This document shows, in pieces, positions 8,341 through 16,981 of a DNA stretch of 64,000 nucleotides; position 1 is the stretch's first letter, and every line of letters starts with the position of its first letter. A program made the position numbers and the translations under genes. The stretch spans positions 1 through 64,000 of the forward strand of contig JAQTLX010000002.1 in the NCBI GenBank assembly GCA_028714695.1, given 5' to 3'. Source of the stretch: Ignavibacteria bacterium. Its GTDB lineage: Bacteria > Bacteroidota > Ignavibacteria > Tepidaquicellales > Tepidaquicellaceae. Below the pieces are notes generated by a model. It saw nothing but the letters and a program-made list of their open reading frames with translations. It did no database searches and was not told the DNA's origin.

Positions 8341-8375
8341 ACCCGTGCAAGACTGTTTTACTTGCACGGGTTTTC
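8341..8375 (+). terminator. Rho-independent terminator
   Basis: An 11-bp stem ACCCGTGCAAG/CTTGCACGGGT with a 9-base loop, followed by TTT-CTG; the T-run is short but the stem is strong. Confidence 0.8.
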
Positions 8376-8423
8376 TGTTAGATTCTGACGATTATATACT
8401 GCTAATTATATAAAAGTTCAGAG

Positions 8424-8461
8424 AATTTTATATTTATTGTGGATAAACAATTGTTTATATT
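8424..8461 (+). repeat. 38-bp dispersed repeat, copy B, with a perfect 16-bp palindrome
   Basis: This stretch matches 6589-6626 at 34 of 38 positions. It contains ATAAACAATTGTTTAT (8444-8459), a perfect 16-bp palindrome, ending 19 bases before the pheT start codon. The position suggests an operator or promoter element for the pheT-zapA operon. No matching regulator is identified in the window. Confidence 0.6.
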
Positions 8462-8478
8462 ACTTTTTTATATTTTTT

Positions 8479-10881
8479 ATGAGAATAAGTTTAAACTGGA
8501 TAAAAACGTTAATACCCGGATTTAAAGTAGAATCTTATGAAGAACTATTCAAGGATATGGTTGGAATAGGTCTTGATATAGAATCTATTGAAAACGAAAG
8601 GGAAAAGTACGAGAATTTTGTTATTGGTGAAGTTCTTGAAACAGAAAAGCATCCGAATGCCGATAAATTAACTCTTTGCAAAGTTAATATCGGTGAATCC
8701 GTACTGAATATTGTTTGCGGTGCACAAAATGTAGCGGCAGGTCAGAAAGTATGTGTTGCGAAAATCGGAGCAAGAATCCCGAACGGCGGATTTGAAATAA
8801 AGAAAAGCAAGATAAGGGGAGAATTATCGGAAGGTATGATTTGTGCCGAAGATGAACTCGGATTATCCGAGGACCACTCCGGAATTATGGTGCTAAATCC
8901 CGATGCTAAAGCAGGGCAGGAATTTTCGAATTATATCGGCGCGGATGATTATTTCATTGAAATAGGAGTTACTCCTAATCGCGGAGATTTATTTTCACAA
9001 ACAGGCATGGCAAGGGAGATAGCAGGTATATACGGTCTGAAAGTAAGGCAGCCTGAAATTAATATTTCCGAATCAAGCGAATATTCAAAAGATTTTATTG
9101 ATATAACAATAGAGAATACAAACTACTGCAAGAGATTTACCGGCAGGATAATTAAAGACGTTACCGTAAAGGAATCGCCCGAGTGGCTGAAAAAATCCTT
9201 AAAGGCAGTAGGGCTTAGACCGATAAATAATATTGTTGATATTACAAATTATGTGATGATGGAAACGGGACAGCCGCTTCATGCATTCGATTACGACCGC
9301 GTTAAAGGGAGGAAAATTATAGTCAGAACCGCAAACGAAGGAGATAAATTTACAACTCTCGATTCAAAAGAAAGAATCCTTAATGCAAATTCTCTGATGG
9401 TTTGCGATGGTGACGGACCATCGGGCATTGCGGGAATTATGGGAGGCGAGTTTTCGGAAATCTCAGGCAAAACTAAAAATGTTTTAATTGAAGTCGCATA
9501 TTTTGATCCTGTATGTGTTAGAAAGAATTCGAAGCGGCTCGGTCTTCAGACTGATGCTTCACAGAGATTCGAAAGGGGAGTTGATATTGCAAATATACCA
9601 TACGTCTCTGACAGAGCCTCATCTTTGATTCAGGAACTTGCGGGAGGAAAGGTATTAAAAGGCATTGTCGATGTTTATCCTCATAAGTTTGAGAAACTGA
9701 CAGTCGGGATGAGAAGCGAATGGGCGGAAAAGGTCATAGGGATTCGGATTTCGAAAGAGAAAATAATCTCTTTGCTTGAGAGCATTGAAATTAATTTTTC
9801 GGGAGAGAAAGACGGTTATCTGCATTTCGATATACCCGAATACAGGAGAGAGGATATTCAGAGGGAGATAGATTTGATAGAGGAAATTGCAAGATTATAC
9901 GGATATTCAAACATTGAAAATGATTACAGTTTTAAACTGGATGTATCGGGGCATATAGATTATCAGGATAAATACATTAATTATATAAATTCATCGCGGG
10001 AATACTTTATAGGGCGGGGATTTAATGAAATAATTTCTTATTCGCAGCAGGATGATAAGAAAATAAGTCAGTTCAACGTAAAACCTGTTCTGATAAAAAA
10101 TCCGAATTCGGTTCTTATGAATTCGATGAGAGTGAATCTTATGTACGGCATGGTAATGACAGTACTCGGGAATATAAACGAGATGGGTAAGGATGTCTCG
10201 CTCAGACTTTTTGAAATCGGGAAAGTATTTGCCGATACAGGCAGCAGTTTTTCCGAAGAATCGCATTTATGCTTTTCTGTTTACGGAAAACGGGATACAA
10301 AGTCATATGATATTAAGGAAAGCAATTTTGACTTCCTGGATATTAAGGGTGAACTGGGAATGTATTTGGCTAAATTAAATATTGAAAATTATGAATTAAT
10401 TTACTATAATGCTGAAGGCGGAAACGGGTATTTCGACATAAAGTCCAAAAATAGCGTAATAGGCAATATTTGGATTGTAAACAGAAAGGTTTTCAGTGAT
10501 TTTGATGTAGATTATGAAGTTTACGTTGTAGAACTTATACTTGATAGTGTTTACAAATTATTATCGGGCGGGAGTAAGTTCTCTGAAATATCAAAGTTCC
10601 CTCCGGCAAAGCGTGATATAGCGATATTATCGGATAAGAAGGTAACGTTCTTTGAGTTAAATAATGTTATACGCGAATCAGGCGGGAGCCGCTTAAAATC
10701 GGTTAATTTATTTGATATTTATTCCGATGAGAAACTCGGGAATGAAATGAAAAGCATGACATTCTCGCTGGAGTTCGGTTCCGATGAAAAGACGCTGACT
10801 GATGATGAAGTGAACGGTATGATACAAAAGATAATCAAGAACTTAAATAAAAAACTTGGGGTTACTTTAAGAGCAAACTAA
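8479..10881 (+). CDS. pheT: Phenylalanine--tRNA ligase beta subunit
   Basis: An 800-residue protein that charges tRNA-Phe as the beta part of the alpha2-beta2 synthetase. The start is set at ATG 8479 (MRISLNWIKTLIPG), the conserved N terminus; the open frame extends 14 residues further upstream through the palindrome. Visible domains in order are the tRNA-binding OB domain (HPNADKLTLCKVNIG, about residues 56-70), the B3/B4 editing region (GLRPINNIVDITNYVMMETGQPLHAFD split over about 255-283; LQTDASQRFERGVD), the B5 domain, and the C-terminal ferredoxin-like anticodon-binding domain (KFPPAKRDIAIL). Length is normal. It heads a cluster with a coiled-coil protein and zapA, with a 6-base gap to the next gene. 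Confidence 0.97.
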   Translation: MRISLNWIKTLIPGFKVESYEELFKDMVGIGLDIESIENEREKYENFVIGEVLETEKHPNADKLTLCKVNIGESVLNIVCGAQNVAAGQKVCVAKIGARIPNGGFEIKKSKIRGELSEGMICAEDELGLSEDHSGIMVLNPDAKAGQEFSNYIGADDYFIEIGVTPNRGDLFSQTGMAREIAGIYGLKVRQPEINISESSEYSKDFIDITIENTNYCKRFTGRIIKDVTVKESPEWLKKSLKAVGLRPINNIVDITNYVMMETGQPLHAFDYDRVKGRKIIVRTANEGDKFTTLDSKERILNANSLMVCDGDGPSGIAGIMGGEFSEISGKTKNVLIEVAYFDPVCVRKNSKRLGLQTDASQRFERGVDIANIPYVSDRASSLIQELAGGKVLKGIVDVYPHKFEKLTVGMRSEWAEKVIGIRISKEKIISLLESIEINFSGEKDGYLHFDIPEYRREDIQREIDLIEEIARLYGYSNIENDYSFKLDVSGHIDYQDKYINYINSSREYFIGRGFNEIISYSQQDDKKISQFNVKPVLIKNPNSVLMNSMRVNLMYGMVMTVLGNINEMGKDVSLRLFEIGKVFADTGSSFSEESHLCFSVYGKRDTKSYDIKESNFDFLDIKGELGMYLAKLNIENYELIYYNAEGGNGYFDIKSKNSVIGNIWIVNRKVFSDFDVDYEVYVVELILDSVYKLLSGGSKFSEISKFPPAKRDIAILSDKKVTFFELNNVIRESGGSRLKSVNLFDIYSDEKLGNEMKSMTFSLEFGSDEKTLTDDEVNGMIQKIIKNLNKKLGVTLRAN

Positions 10882-10887
10882 TACCAG

Positions 10888-11277
10888 ATGGATAATAAAT
10901 CCGAAATAAACAAGGAAGAATTAGTAAAGTTACAGGGGATATTTACTATATCTCTCGACAATATGCTTAAAAAGGTAAACGGTTTGATAGTTAAAAACCG
11001 GGGATTATCCGATGAAAATCATCAGTTAAAAGAGAGCATAAAGGATTTAAACAATAAAATTACGGAATTGAAACTGCAACTTAATAAGATAAATTCCGAT
11101 TCGCTGTTCAAGGAAAAGGAAATTTCTGATCTTAAAAATATGTTATTGAGTGCAGAAAATACAAAAACCAATATAAGAGACAAAGAGTTTGTAAGATCAA
11201 GGTTAAAGGAATTGATCTCAAGGATAGACGTTCATTTAGAACAATACGAAGATCAAGTTCAGGATTTTGAAGATTAA
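10888..11277 (+). CDS. Small coiled-coil protein between pheT and zapA
   Basis: A 129-residue acidic/basic, cysteine-free protein that is predicted almost wholly helical. Heptad-like runs of Leu/Ile (LSDENHQLKESIKDLNNKI, ELKLQLNKI) cover about residues 40-90. It starts 6 bases after pheT and ends 30 bases before zapA, so it is in the same operon. Size, coiled-coil character and linkage to zapA suggest a cell-division accessory role like that of ZapB. This is an inference from context; no sequence family is recognised. Confidence 0.75.
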   Translation: MDNKSEINKEELVKLQGIFTISLDNMLKKVNGLIVKNRGLSDENHQLKESIKDLNNKITELKLQLNKINSDSLFKEKEISDLKNMLLSAENTKTNIRDKEFVRSRLKELISRIDVHLEQYEDQVQDFED

Positions 11278-11307
11278 ATTATGGCTGGTAAAATTCAAAA
11301 TTAAAAA

Positions 11308-11607
11308 ATGAAAACTTCAGGTATCAAAGTAAAAATATTTAACAGTGATTACAATTTGCTAGGTGACAATCCCGCAGAAGTGGAACGGTATGCAAAATAT
11401 GTAGACCAGATAATGCAAAGGATAAATTTTCAGTCACCGAATACTTCGGTTGAGTCAATAGCCGTCGTATCGGCGTTAAATATTGCTGAGTCGTATTACC
11501 GAGAGAAAGATCAGCGTGCAGAAACTCAGAAAGAGTATTTTGAAACACTGAAGTCAAATATAAATAAGATTGAAGAAATTAATAAACTGATTGACAGCAA
11601 TCTTTAA
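11308..11607 (+). CDS. zapA: Cell division protein ZapA
   Basis: A 99-residue ZapA-family protein, the usual length. The N-terminal globular part has VKIFNSDYNLLGDNPAEVERYAKYVDQ split over residues 6-33, and the helix has SIAVVSALNIAESYY (about 50-64) leading into the C-terminal coiled coil. ZapA binds FtsZ at midcell and bundles protofilaments. It follows a small coiled-coil gene and is directly followed by the 6S RNA gene; the zapA-ssrS linkage is also known from Proteobacteria. Confidence 0.93.
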   Translation: MKTSGIKVKIFNSDYNLLGDNPAEVERYAKYVDQIMQRINFQSPNTSVESIAVVSALNIAESYYREKDQRAETQKEYFETLKSNINKIEEINKLIDSNL

Positions 11608-11630
11608 TAGTTCTTTAAAATAATGGTTTT

Positions 11631-11850
11631 ACCGCAAGCCAGCCATATATCAAACATTATATAGAACCATCAAATTTCTATTAGCGGGGAGGTTAGCTCT
11701 CGCAAGTGCTAGGTCAGGCCTCAGTCTTCGGATTTTACTCTCCGTTGAGGCGGATTAAGAGTATCGGTGGAAGACCGCGACACTTTGGCGCCCCCCACTG
11801 TTTGCTTACAAAGGTTCCTATATAACCTTTGATGCTGACTTGCGGTTTTT
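11631..11850 (+). ncRNA. ssrS: 6S RNA (SsrS)
   Basis: A 220-base gap downstream of zapA folds like a 6S RNA. The terminal stem pairs ACCGCAAG (11631-11638) with CTTGCGGT (11839-11846), then AGC with GCT, ATCAAA with TTTGAT, and TATATAG-AACC with GGTT-C-CTATATA. A large internal bubble follows around GCGGGGAGG opposite GCGCCCCCC, and an apical arm includes GGCCTCA (11717-11723) with TGAGGC (11746-11751) and GGTC with GACC. A long T-run follows directly, giving termination. 6S RNA binds RNA polymerase holoenzyme as an open-promoter mimic. Evidence is structure plus the zapA neighbourhood; no covariance search was possible. Confidence 0.82.
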
Positions 11851-11896
11851 TTTTATATTAAATTAACAATAATCAGAAAAATTATACATATACATT

Positions 11897-13555
11897 ATGC
11901 CGGAAATGGAATTATACATATTGCTTCCCATGTTAGTAGGCCTGTGTCTGATAACGTTCTTTTTAGGATGGTATATTCAGGTAAAGGTTAACAAAAACAA
12001 GGTAGATGGTGCTGAGAACGTTGCAAAGAGAATCATGAAAGATGCAGAGACCAAATCAGCCGAACTTATAACGGAAGCAGAAAAAAGAGCACGAAATTTC
12101 AAACAGGATGCAGAAAAAACTGCACAGAATTTAAAAAAGGAAAAATTACTAGAAGTAAAGGACGAATTCTACAAGCGCAAACAGAAGTTTGACGAAGATT
12201 GCAGGGCAAGAGACAAAGAAATCAGCGAAGTTGAAAAGAAAATCAGAAACGAAAAAGAAGCCGTTGATAAGATAAAGAACGATCTTGTTGCAAAGGAAGA
12301 AACAGCGCAAAAGTCTCATGCAGAATATTCTGCAAAGATAAAGGAATTCACTGAAAAGAAAATTGAAGTCGAGAGGCTTGAGTCCGAAGTGAATTCGCTT
12401 TTGGAAGAACAACGTACAAAACTTCACAGGATATCAGGTTTAAGCGAAGATGAAGCCAAGAAAATTCTATTTGAAAGTCTTTTAAATCAGGTTAAACTCG
12501 AATCTGCTCAGAAACTTCAGGAAGTGCGTGACCAGACAAAACTCGAAGCAAATAAGATTTCAAAGAATATCGTAATACAGGCGATACAAAGATCTGCCGT
12601 AGACCATTCGGTCGAAACAACGGTAAGTGTTCTTCAGATACAATCCGATGAACTCAAAGGCAGAATTATCGGCAAGGAAGGCAGGAATATACGTGCATTT
12701 GAGGCGGCTACCGGAGTTGATATAATTGTAGACGATACGCCTGAAGCCATCATCATTTCGGGTTTCGACCCATTCAGAAGGGAAATAGCGCGTATAGCGA
12801 TGGAAAGGCTTATTGCCGATGGCCGTATTCACCCGGCAAGAATTGAGGAAGTTGTTCAGAAAGTGGAAAAGGAACTCAACGAAGAAATAATCAGAGTCGG
12901 CGAGCAGACTTTGATAGATATGAGCATACAGGGAGTAAACAGGGACATAATAACTCTTATCGGCAGAATGAAATATCGTTCAAGTTACGGACAGAACGTA
13001 TTAAATCATTCGGTTGAAGTAGGACATATTGCCGGAATCATGGCGGCAGAACTTGGTCTTGATGCAGTAATGGCAAAGAGAGCAGGGCTGTTTCACGATA
13101 TAGGAAAAACCGTTGACAGGAACATCGAAGGACCGCATGCTTTACTTGGTTATGAAATTTCTAAGAGGTGCAAAGAGCATCCAATAGTTTGCAATGCAAT
13201 CGGTTCTCATCATGATGAAATACCTATGGAACATCCGATTGCCGTACTTGTACAGGCTGCTGATGCAATTAGCGGTGCAAGACCCGGCGCAAGGAGAGAA
13301 TCTGTTGAGGCTTATTCCAAACGTCTTGAGAAACTTGAAGCGATAGCAACATCATTTGAAGGAGTATCAAAAACTTACGCAATACAGGCAGGAAGAGAAG
13401 TAAGAGTAATTGTAGAACAGGATAAGGTAAGCGATATTCTTCAGGACCAATTAGCAGAGGATATAGCGCATAAAATTCAGGAAGAAATGGAATATCCGGG
13501 ACAGATAAAAATAAACGTAATAAGAGAGCGCAGAAGTATTGCATATGCGAAATAA
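11897..13555 (+). CDS. rny: Ribonuclease Y
   Basis: A 552-residue membrane-anchored endoribonuclease that initiates mRNA decay. An N-terminal transmembrane helix (about residues 5-27) is followed by a long charged coiled coil (about 35-200). Next is a KH RNA-binding domain with GRIIGKEGRNIRAFE (about 256-270), then an HD phosphohydrolase domain with NHSVEVGHIAG and the LFHDIGK metal-binding motif, and a C-terminal RNase Y-specific region ending near RERRSIAYAK. All key elements are present and length is normal (an internal ATG 9 bases downstream is an alternative start). It lies between the 6S RNA gene and coaE. Confidence 0.96.
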   Translation: MPEMELYILLPMLVGLCLITFFLGWYIQVKVNKNKVDGAENVAKRIMKDAETKSAELITEAEKRARNFKQDAEKTAQNLKKEKLLEVKDEFYKRKQKFDEDCRARDKEISEVEKKIRNEKEAVDKIKNDLVAKEETAQKSHAEYSAKIKEFTEKKIEVERLESEVNSLLEEQRTKLHRISGLSEDEAKKILFESLLNQVKLESAQKLQEVRDQTKLEANKISKNIVIQAIQRSAVDHSVETTVSVLQIQSDELKGRIIGKEGRNIRAFEAATGVDIIVDDTPEAIIISGFDPFRREIARIAMERLIADGRIHPARIEEVVQKVEKELNEEIIRVGEQTLIDMSIQGVNRDIITLIGRMKYRSSYGQNVLNHSVEVGHIAGIMAAELGLDAVMAKRAGLFHDIGKTVDRNIEGPHALLGYEISKRCKEHPIVCNAIGSHHDEIPMEHPIAVLVQAADAISGARPGARRESVEAYSKRLEKLEAIATSFEGVSKTYAIQAGREVRVIVEQDKVSDILQDQLAEDIAHKIQEEMEYPGQIKINVIRERRSIAYAK

Positions 13556-13587
13556 ATTATATAATATTCAATAATTATAAAATCTCT

Positions 13588-14199
13588 ATGGGAAAAAAAA
13601 TGCAGGGTAAAGTTTTAGTCGGAATAACAGGCGGGATAGGATCCGGGAAATCGGAAGTGTGCCGGTATTTATCGAAGAAAGGATTTAAAGTAATATTTGC
13701 TGATTTGATGGCGAAAGATTTGTACAAGAAAAACAAACCCCTTGCAAATAAGGTTATTAAAGCGTTCGGCAAAGACATACTGAATTATCAGGGAGTTATC
13801 AGCCTAACGAAATTAAGAGAAATAGTATTTGCAAATAAAAAGAACTTCAATAAAATAAACGAGTTAGTCCATCCGATAGTAATCAATGAATTGATGAAAC
13901 ACATCAAGACATTGAAGCAGCGAATTATAATCATTGAATCGGCACTGGTCTTCGATACAACCTTTTATAAGTATCTGGATTATGTAATAATGGTTTACTC
14001 AAACAAAAAGAACAGGGTTCAGAGAATCATGATGAGAGACGGTGCCAACAGAAAGGAAATTGAAAGAATAATGAAATTCCAGTTGGACGAAAAAGTCAAG
14101 ATTGAGAAATCCGATTTTGTTCTGGTAAACAATAAGTCGCTTGATGATTTAGACAAGGACATGGAGTTATTCAGCAAGGTCCTTAATATTTTGAAATAA
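13588..14199 (+). CDS. coaE: Dephospho-CoA kinase
   Basis: A 203-residue P-loop kinase that phosphorylates dephospho-CoA in the last step of coenzyme A synthesis. The Walker A motif is GGIGSGKSEV (about residues 13-22), followed by the FADLMAKDLY segment corresponding to the conserved DAD-like region and by VHPIV (about 94-98), which is typical for CoaE. Two possible starts exist (13588 and an internal ATG at 13600); the first is taken. Length is normal. It is 32 bases downstream of rny and probably co-transcribed with it. Confidence 0.93.
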   Translation: MGKKMQGKVLVGITGGIGSGKSEVCRYLSKKGFKVIFADLMAKDLYKKNKPLANKVIKAFGKDILNYQGVISLTKLREIVFANKKNFNKINELVHPIVINELMKHIKTLKQRIIIIESALVFDTTFYKYLDYVIMVYSNKKNRVQRIMMRDGANRKEIERIMKFQLDEKVKIEKSDFVLVNNKSLDDLDKDMELFSKVLNILK

Positions 14200-14351
14200 C
14201 AGTTCTTTCGTAGTTAATTTTTGTAAAAAATTAATCTTTATTAGGAACTTGAAAGTATTTTTTTCAGTTAACATTTTTACTGAATAATTTACGTATAAAA
14301 TTCATTAATAAACTTAAAGAAATTTTTTTTACAAAATAAAAGGGGGCCATT

Positions 14352-16241
14352 ATGAATCACCTAAAAACTACAATGGTGTTAATGCTGTTATTAGTACTAT
14401 TCATTTCCAGTTCTACATTTTCGCAAGACAATCCTTACAAACTCTCAAGAGAAGAGCAAAGGATTAATTCAATGGACTTAGCGCCAATTACAAATTCTCC
14501 GACATTATCAACCGGCAAAACACAGAGAACAGTATCACAACAGGAATCTGCGATTGTGCAGGAAATGAAGGTTCTTAAAGAATCAGGCAATCCGGCAAAC
14601 CGCGACAGAATTATCGAACTTCAGAAACAGATTGATGCAATAACCGGAAATTCCGTTACCAGAACAAGTAACCCATATGTCGGCGGCGGAACATCTTTTG
14701 CGGGCAATCCTGTATTTTACGACAATCCTTTAGTTAATGCATCAAGAATCTTTTCCGGTGCAGTAAAAGGTATTGCAACATGCACAGAACAATTAGGTTC
14801 GACAGCAGGTAAAATCTGGGTAGCAGTGGGAGTTCCGGGACCAACGACAGGCGGCGATACAGTAAAGATTTTTTCATCGGTGGATAACGGAATTACGTGG
14901 ACGCTCAATTATTACGCATGGCTCGGCGGTACAGACAGAATTCAGTACGATCAAATGGACATTGAGTTAATTGAAAGTGCATCAGGTACAAAATATTTTC
15001 ATCTTATCTACGGATTAAGGTCGACAAACGGAACAGGTAATTATTTCGCAGGCGGCTGGAGTTTTTCAAGCGCATCAGCCGGAAATCTCTGGGGACTCGC
15101 ATGGCCGGGCGGCGGTTCAGTAAACAGATATTATAATCCGAGATTAACATCGGATAATGCACAATATCCGACAAATGCATATATCTACGTAGTTGCATCG
15201 TACGATTCTACAATTTCAACAGGTCATTATAATTCACAAAGATTTGCATATATGCTGAATCCTTACAGCACGACACCTGCAATTACATACACAGCAGGTA
15301 ATGTCTATTGGAACTCGACCACTGCAATTTTAGAAGATCTTCAGAGTGATATAGCATGGTTCAGGAATTCCAATGATTCGTTAATGTTCTCATATTCAAA
15401 CTGTCCTGATTCAACAAAGATATTTTTCTCGAAGATGGCAGTTGGAACTTACGTGGGCGGTTCAGCGGGAGGATTTATCGGAGGAACACAATCGACTGAC
15501 AGAAAATCTCATGCAAGTTTATCGACAAACGGTAATTCCAATGGTTCCGCTATCTGCATATTCAATCAGATAACAGGTGGATTCCAGAGTGTAAAATATT
15601 TCCGTACTACAAACTTCAGTTTTGCGGGTACAATTAACGAAAGTGTGCTTATGGGACCGCCTGCAGGCACTGCCTATGCACCCGGTATAACAGGTATAAG
15701 GAAAGGTGATTCTCACTATTTCGGATATATTTATTACGGTACATCGGTAGATACATTGCGTTTAACAAAGGTGACGATGGGCGGGGCATTTACGGTTGAC
15801 AGAGTATTTGTCAATCCAAATATCATTTTGACGGCAACATGCGCCCCGAGACCGGGATGGAGAAACGTATCGAATGACAGTTGCTTCGTGGTTTACTGCG
15901 GTTCAGGTCCCTCAAACGTTTGGGCATCCGGCGGCTGTACAGGTACTGTAACAGGCATCGGAGGCAACCAGACACCTGTATCCTATAAATTGGAACAGAA
16001 CTATCCGAATCCGTTTAACCCGGTTACAAAAATCTCGTATGCATTACCTGTGCAGGGTCTTGTGACACTGAGGGTATATGACATTCTCGGAAAAGAAGTT
16101 GCAACGCTCGTAAACGAAACGAAGAATCCAGGTTCATATACGGTTGAGTTCAACGCTTCAAACTTATCAAGCGGAGTATACTTCTATAAACTCGAATCAA
16201 ATTCATTTTCAGATATAAAGAAATTAATGCTTATTAAATAA
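14352..16241 (+). CDS. Secreted surface protein with T9SS type A sorting domain
   Basis: A 629-residue exported protein with a signal peptide (residues 1 to about 25, ending STFSQ). A linker with a short coiled-coil-like segment (about 65-100) follows, then a large beta-rich body of probable propeller type (IFSSVDNGITWTLNYY resembles an Asp-box). The end is an 80-residue C-terminal sorting domain: LEQNYPNPFNPVTKISYALP, LRVYDILGKEVATLVNE and SGVYFYKLESN...KKLMLIK. That domain targets cargo to the type IX secretion system for release or attachment to the surface. A Shine-Dalgarno-like AGGGGG lies 6 bases before ATG. A strong terminator follows. The specific function is unknown. Confidence 0.88.
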   Translation: MNHLKTTMVLMLLLVLFISSSTFSQDNPYKLSREEQRINSMDLAPITNSPTLSTGKTQRTVSQQESAIVQEMKVLKESGNPANRDRIIELQKQIDAITGNSVTRTSNPYVGGGTSFAGNPVFYDNPLVNASRIFSGAVKGIATCTEQLGSTAGKIWVAVGVPGPTTGGDTVKIFSSVDNGITWTLNYYAWLGGTDRIQYDQMDIELIESASGTKYFHLIYGLRSTNGTGNYFAGGWSFSSASAGNLWGLAWPGGGSVNRYYNPRLTSDNAQYPTNAYIYVVASYDSTISTGHYNSQRFAYMLNPYSTTPAITYTAGNVYWNSTTAILEDLQSDIAWFRNSNDSLMFSYSNCPDSTKIFFSKMAVGTYVGGSAGGFIGGTQSTDRKSHASLSTNGNSNGSAICIFNQITGGFQSVKYFRTTNFSFAGTINESVLMGPPAGTAYAPGITGIRKGDSHYFGYIYYGTSVDTLRLTKVTMGGAFTVDRVFVNPNIILTATCAPRPGWRNVSNDSCFVVYCGSGPSNVWASGGCTGTVTGIGGNQTPVSYKLEQNYPNPFNPVTKISYALPVQGLVTLRVYDILGKEVATLVNETKNPGSYTVEFNASNLSSGVYFYKLESNSFSDIKKLMLIK

Positions 16242-16260
16242 GGCATCAGGATTTCAAATG

Positions 16261-16297
16261 AAAAACCCGGACAGGCGAAAGCCTTCCGGGTTTTTTT
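16261..16297 (+). terminator. Rho-independent terminator
   Basis: A long stem AAAAACCCGGA/TCCGGGTTTTT with a bulged C, an inner AGGC/GCCT stem and a GAAA tetraloop, ending in a T-run, 20 bases after the stop. Confidence 0.92.
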
Positions 16298-16466
16298 ATT
16301 TATTTTCGCTTTTTTTCATATAATCGGTATAATCATATTGAATCAGTTTTAAATTGATTATTCATTGCAATATGTTTAATTTTATGATATTAATAAAGAA
16401 AGGGGGTTCGTCTTCCACGGGCATCAAAGTTATAGTAGCAACGGAAGTATCCTAAACGGGAAAGTA

Positions 16467-16949
16467 TTGGTTTTAAATCAAAACTATGAACCTATAACGA
16501 TATGCAATGTAAGAAGAGCAATAGTTCTGACATATTTAGGAAAAGCGGAAGTAGTAAGTAATCTTGACGGTAAGAAAATAAATACAATTTATCATAGTTT
16601 TAAATGTCCCAGCATTGTTAGGTTGTCGTTATTTGTCAGGGTACCCTATAAGAAAATAATCCTTTCAAGAAAGAACATTCTTAGAAGAGATAATCACAAA
16701 TGTCAGTACTGCGGCTCTACGGTTAACTTAACCGTGGACCACATAATCCCAAAATCCAAAGGCGGTGAAGATACCTGGGAAAATCTAGTTACTGCCTGTA
16801 TCAGGTGTAATAACAGAAAAGGCGACAGGACTCCGGAGGAATCCAAAATGTGTTTAGTCTCAAAACCCAAAAAGCCGTCACATATAACATTTATCAAAAA
16901 CTTTGTCGGCGCAATTGATGACGGGTGGAAACCCTATCTTTACATGTGA
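16467..16949 (+). CDS. HNH endonuclease family protein
   Basis: About 160 residues from TTG at 16467. A treble-clef HNH domain is visible: CQYCGS (about residues 78-83), the catalytic core TVDHIIPKSKGG (about 88-99), NLVTAC and CIRCNNRKGDRTP. The four cysteines form the zinc site, and DH of DHI is the catalytic pair. This is the chromosomal 'HNH endonuclease' family widespread in Bacteroidota, of unknown role. The N terminus in that family reads xVLVLNQxYxP. Here the matching sequence extends upstream in frame (GSILNGKVLVLNQNYEP) without any ATG/GTG/TTG, so the true start is uncertain. A Shine-Dalgarno-like AAGGGGG lies at 16400-16406. Confidence 0.85.
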   Translation: MVLNQNYEPITICNVRRAIVLTYLGKAEVVSNLDGKKINTIYHSFKCPSIVRLSLFVRVPYKKIILSRKNILRRDNHKCQYCGSTVNLTVDHIIPKSKGGEDTWENLVTACIRCNNRKGDRTPEESKMCLVSKPKKPSHITFIKNFVGAIDDGWKPYLYM

Positions 16950-16981
16950 TTTCCCTTATTAATTACCAAATATATTAATGT

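Noticed and set aside
8437-8478. Upstream extension of pheT by 14 residues
   Set aside because: The extra residues are hydrophobic filler over the palindromic repeat; the conserved family N terminus begins at ATG 8479.
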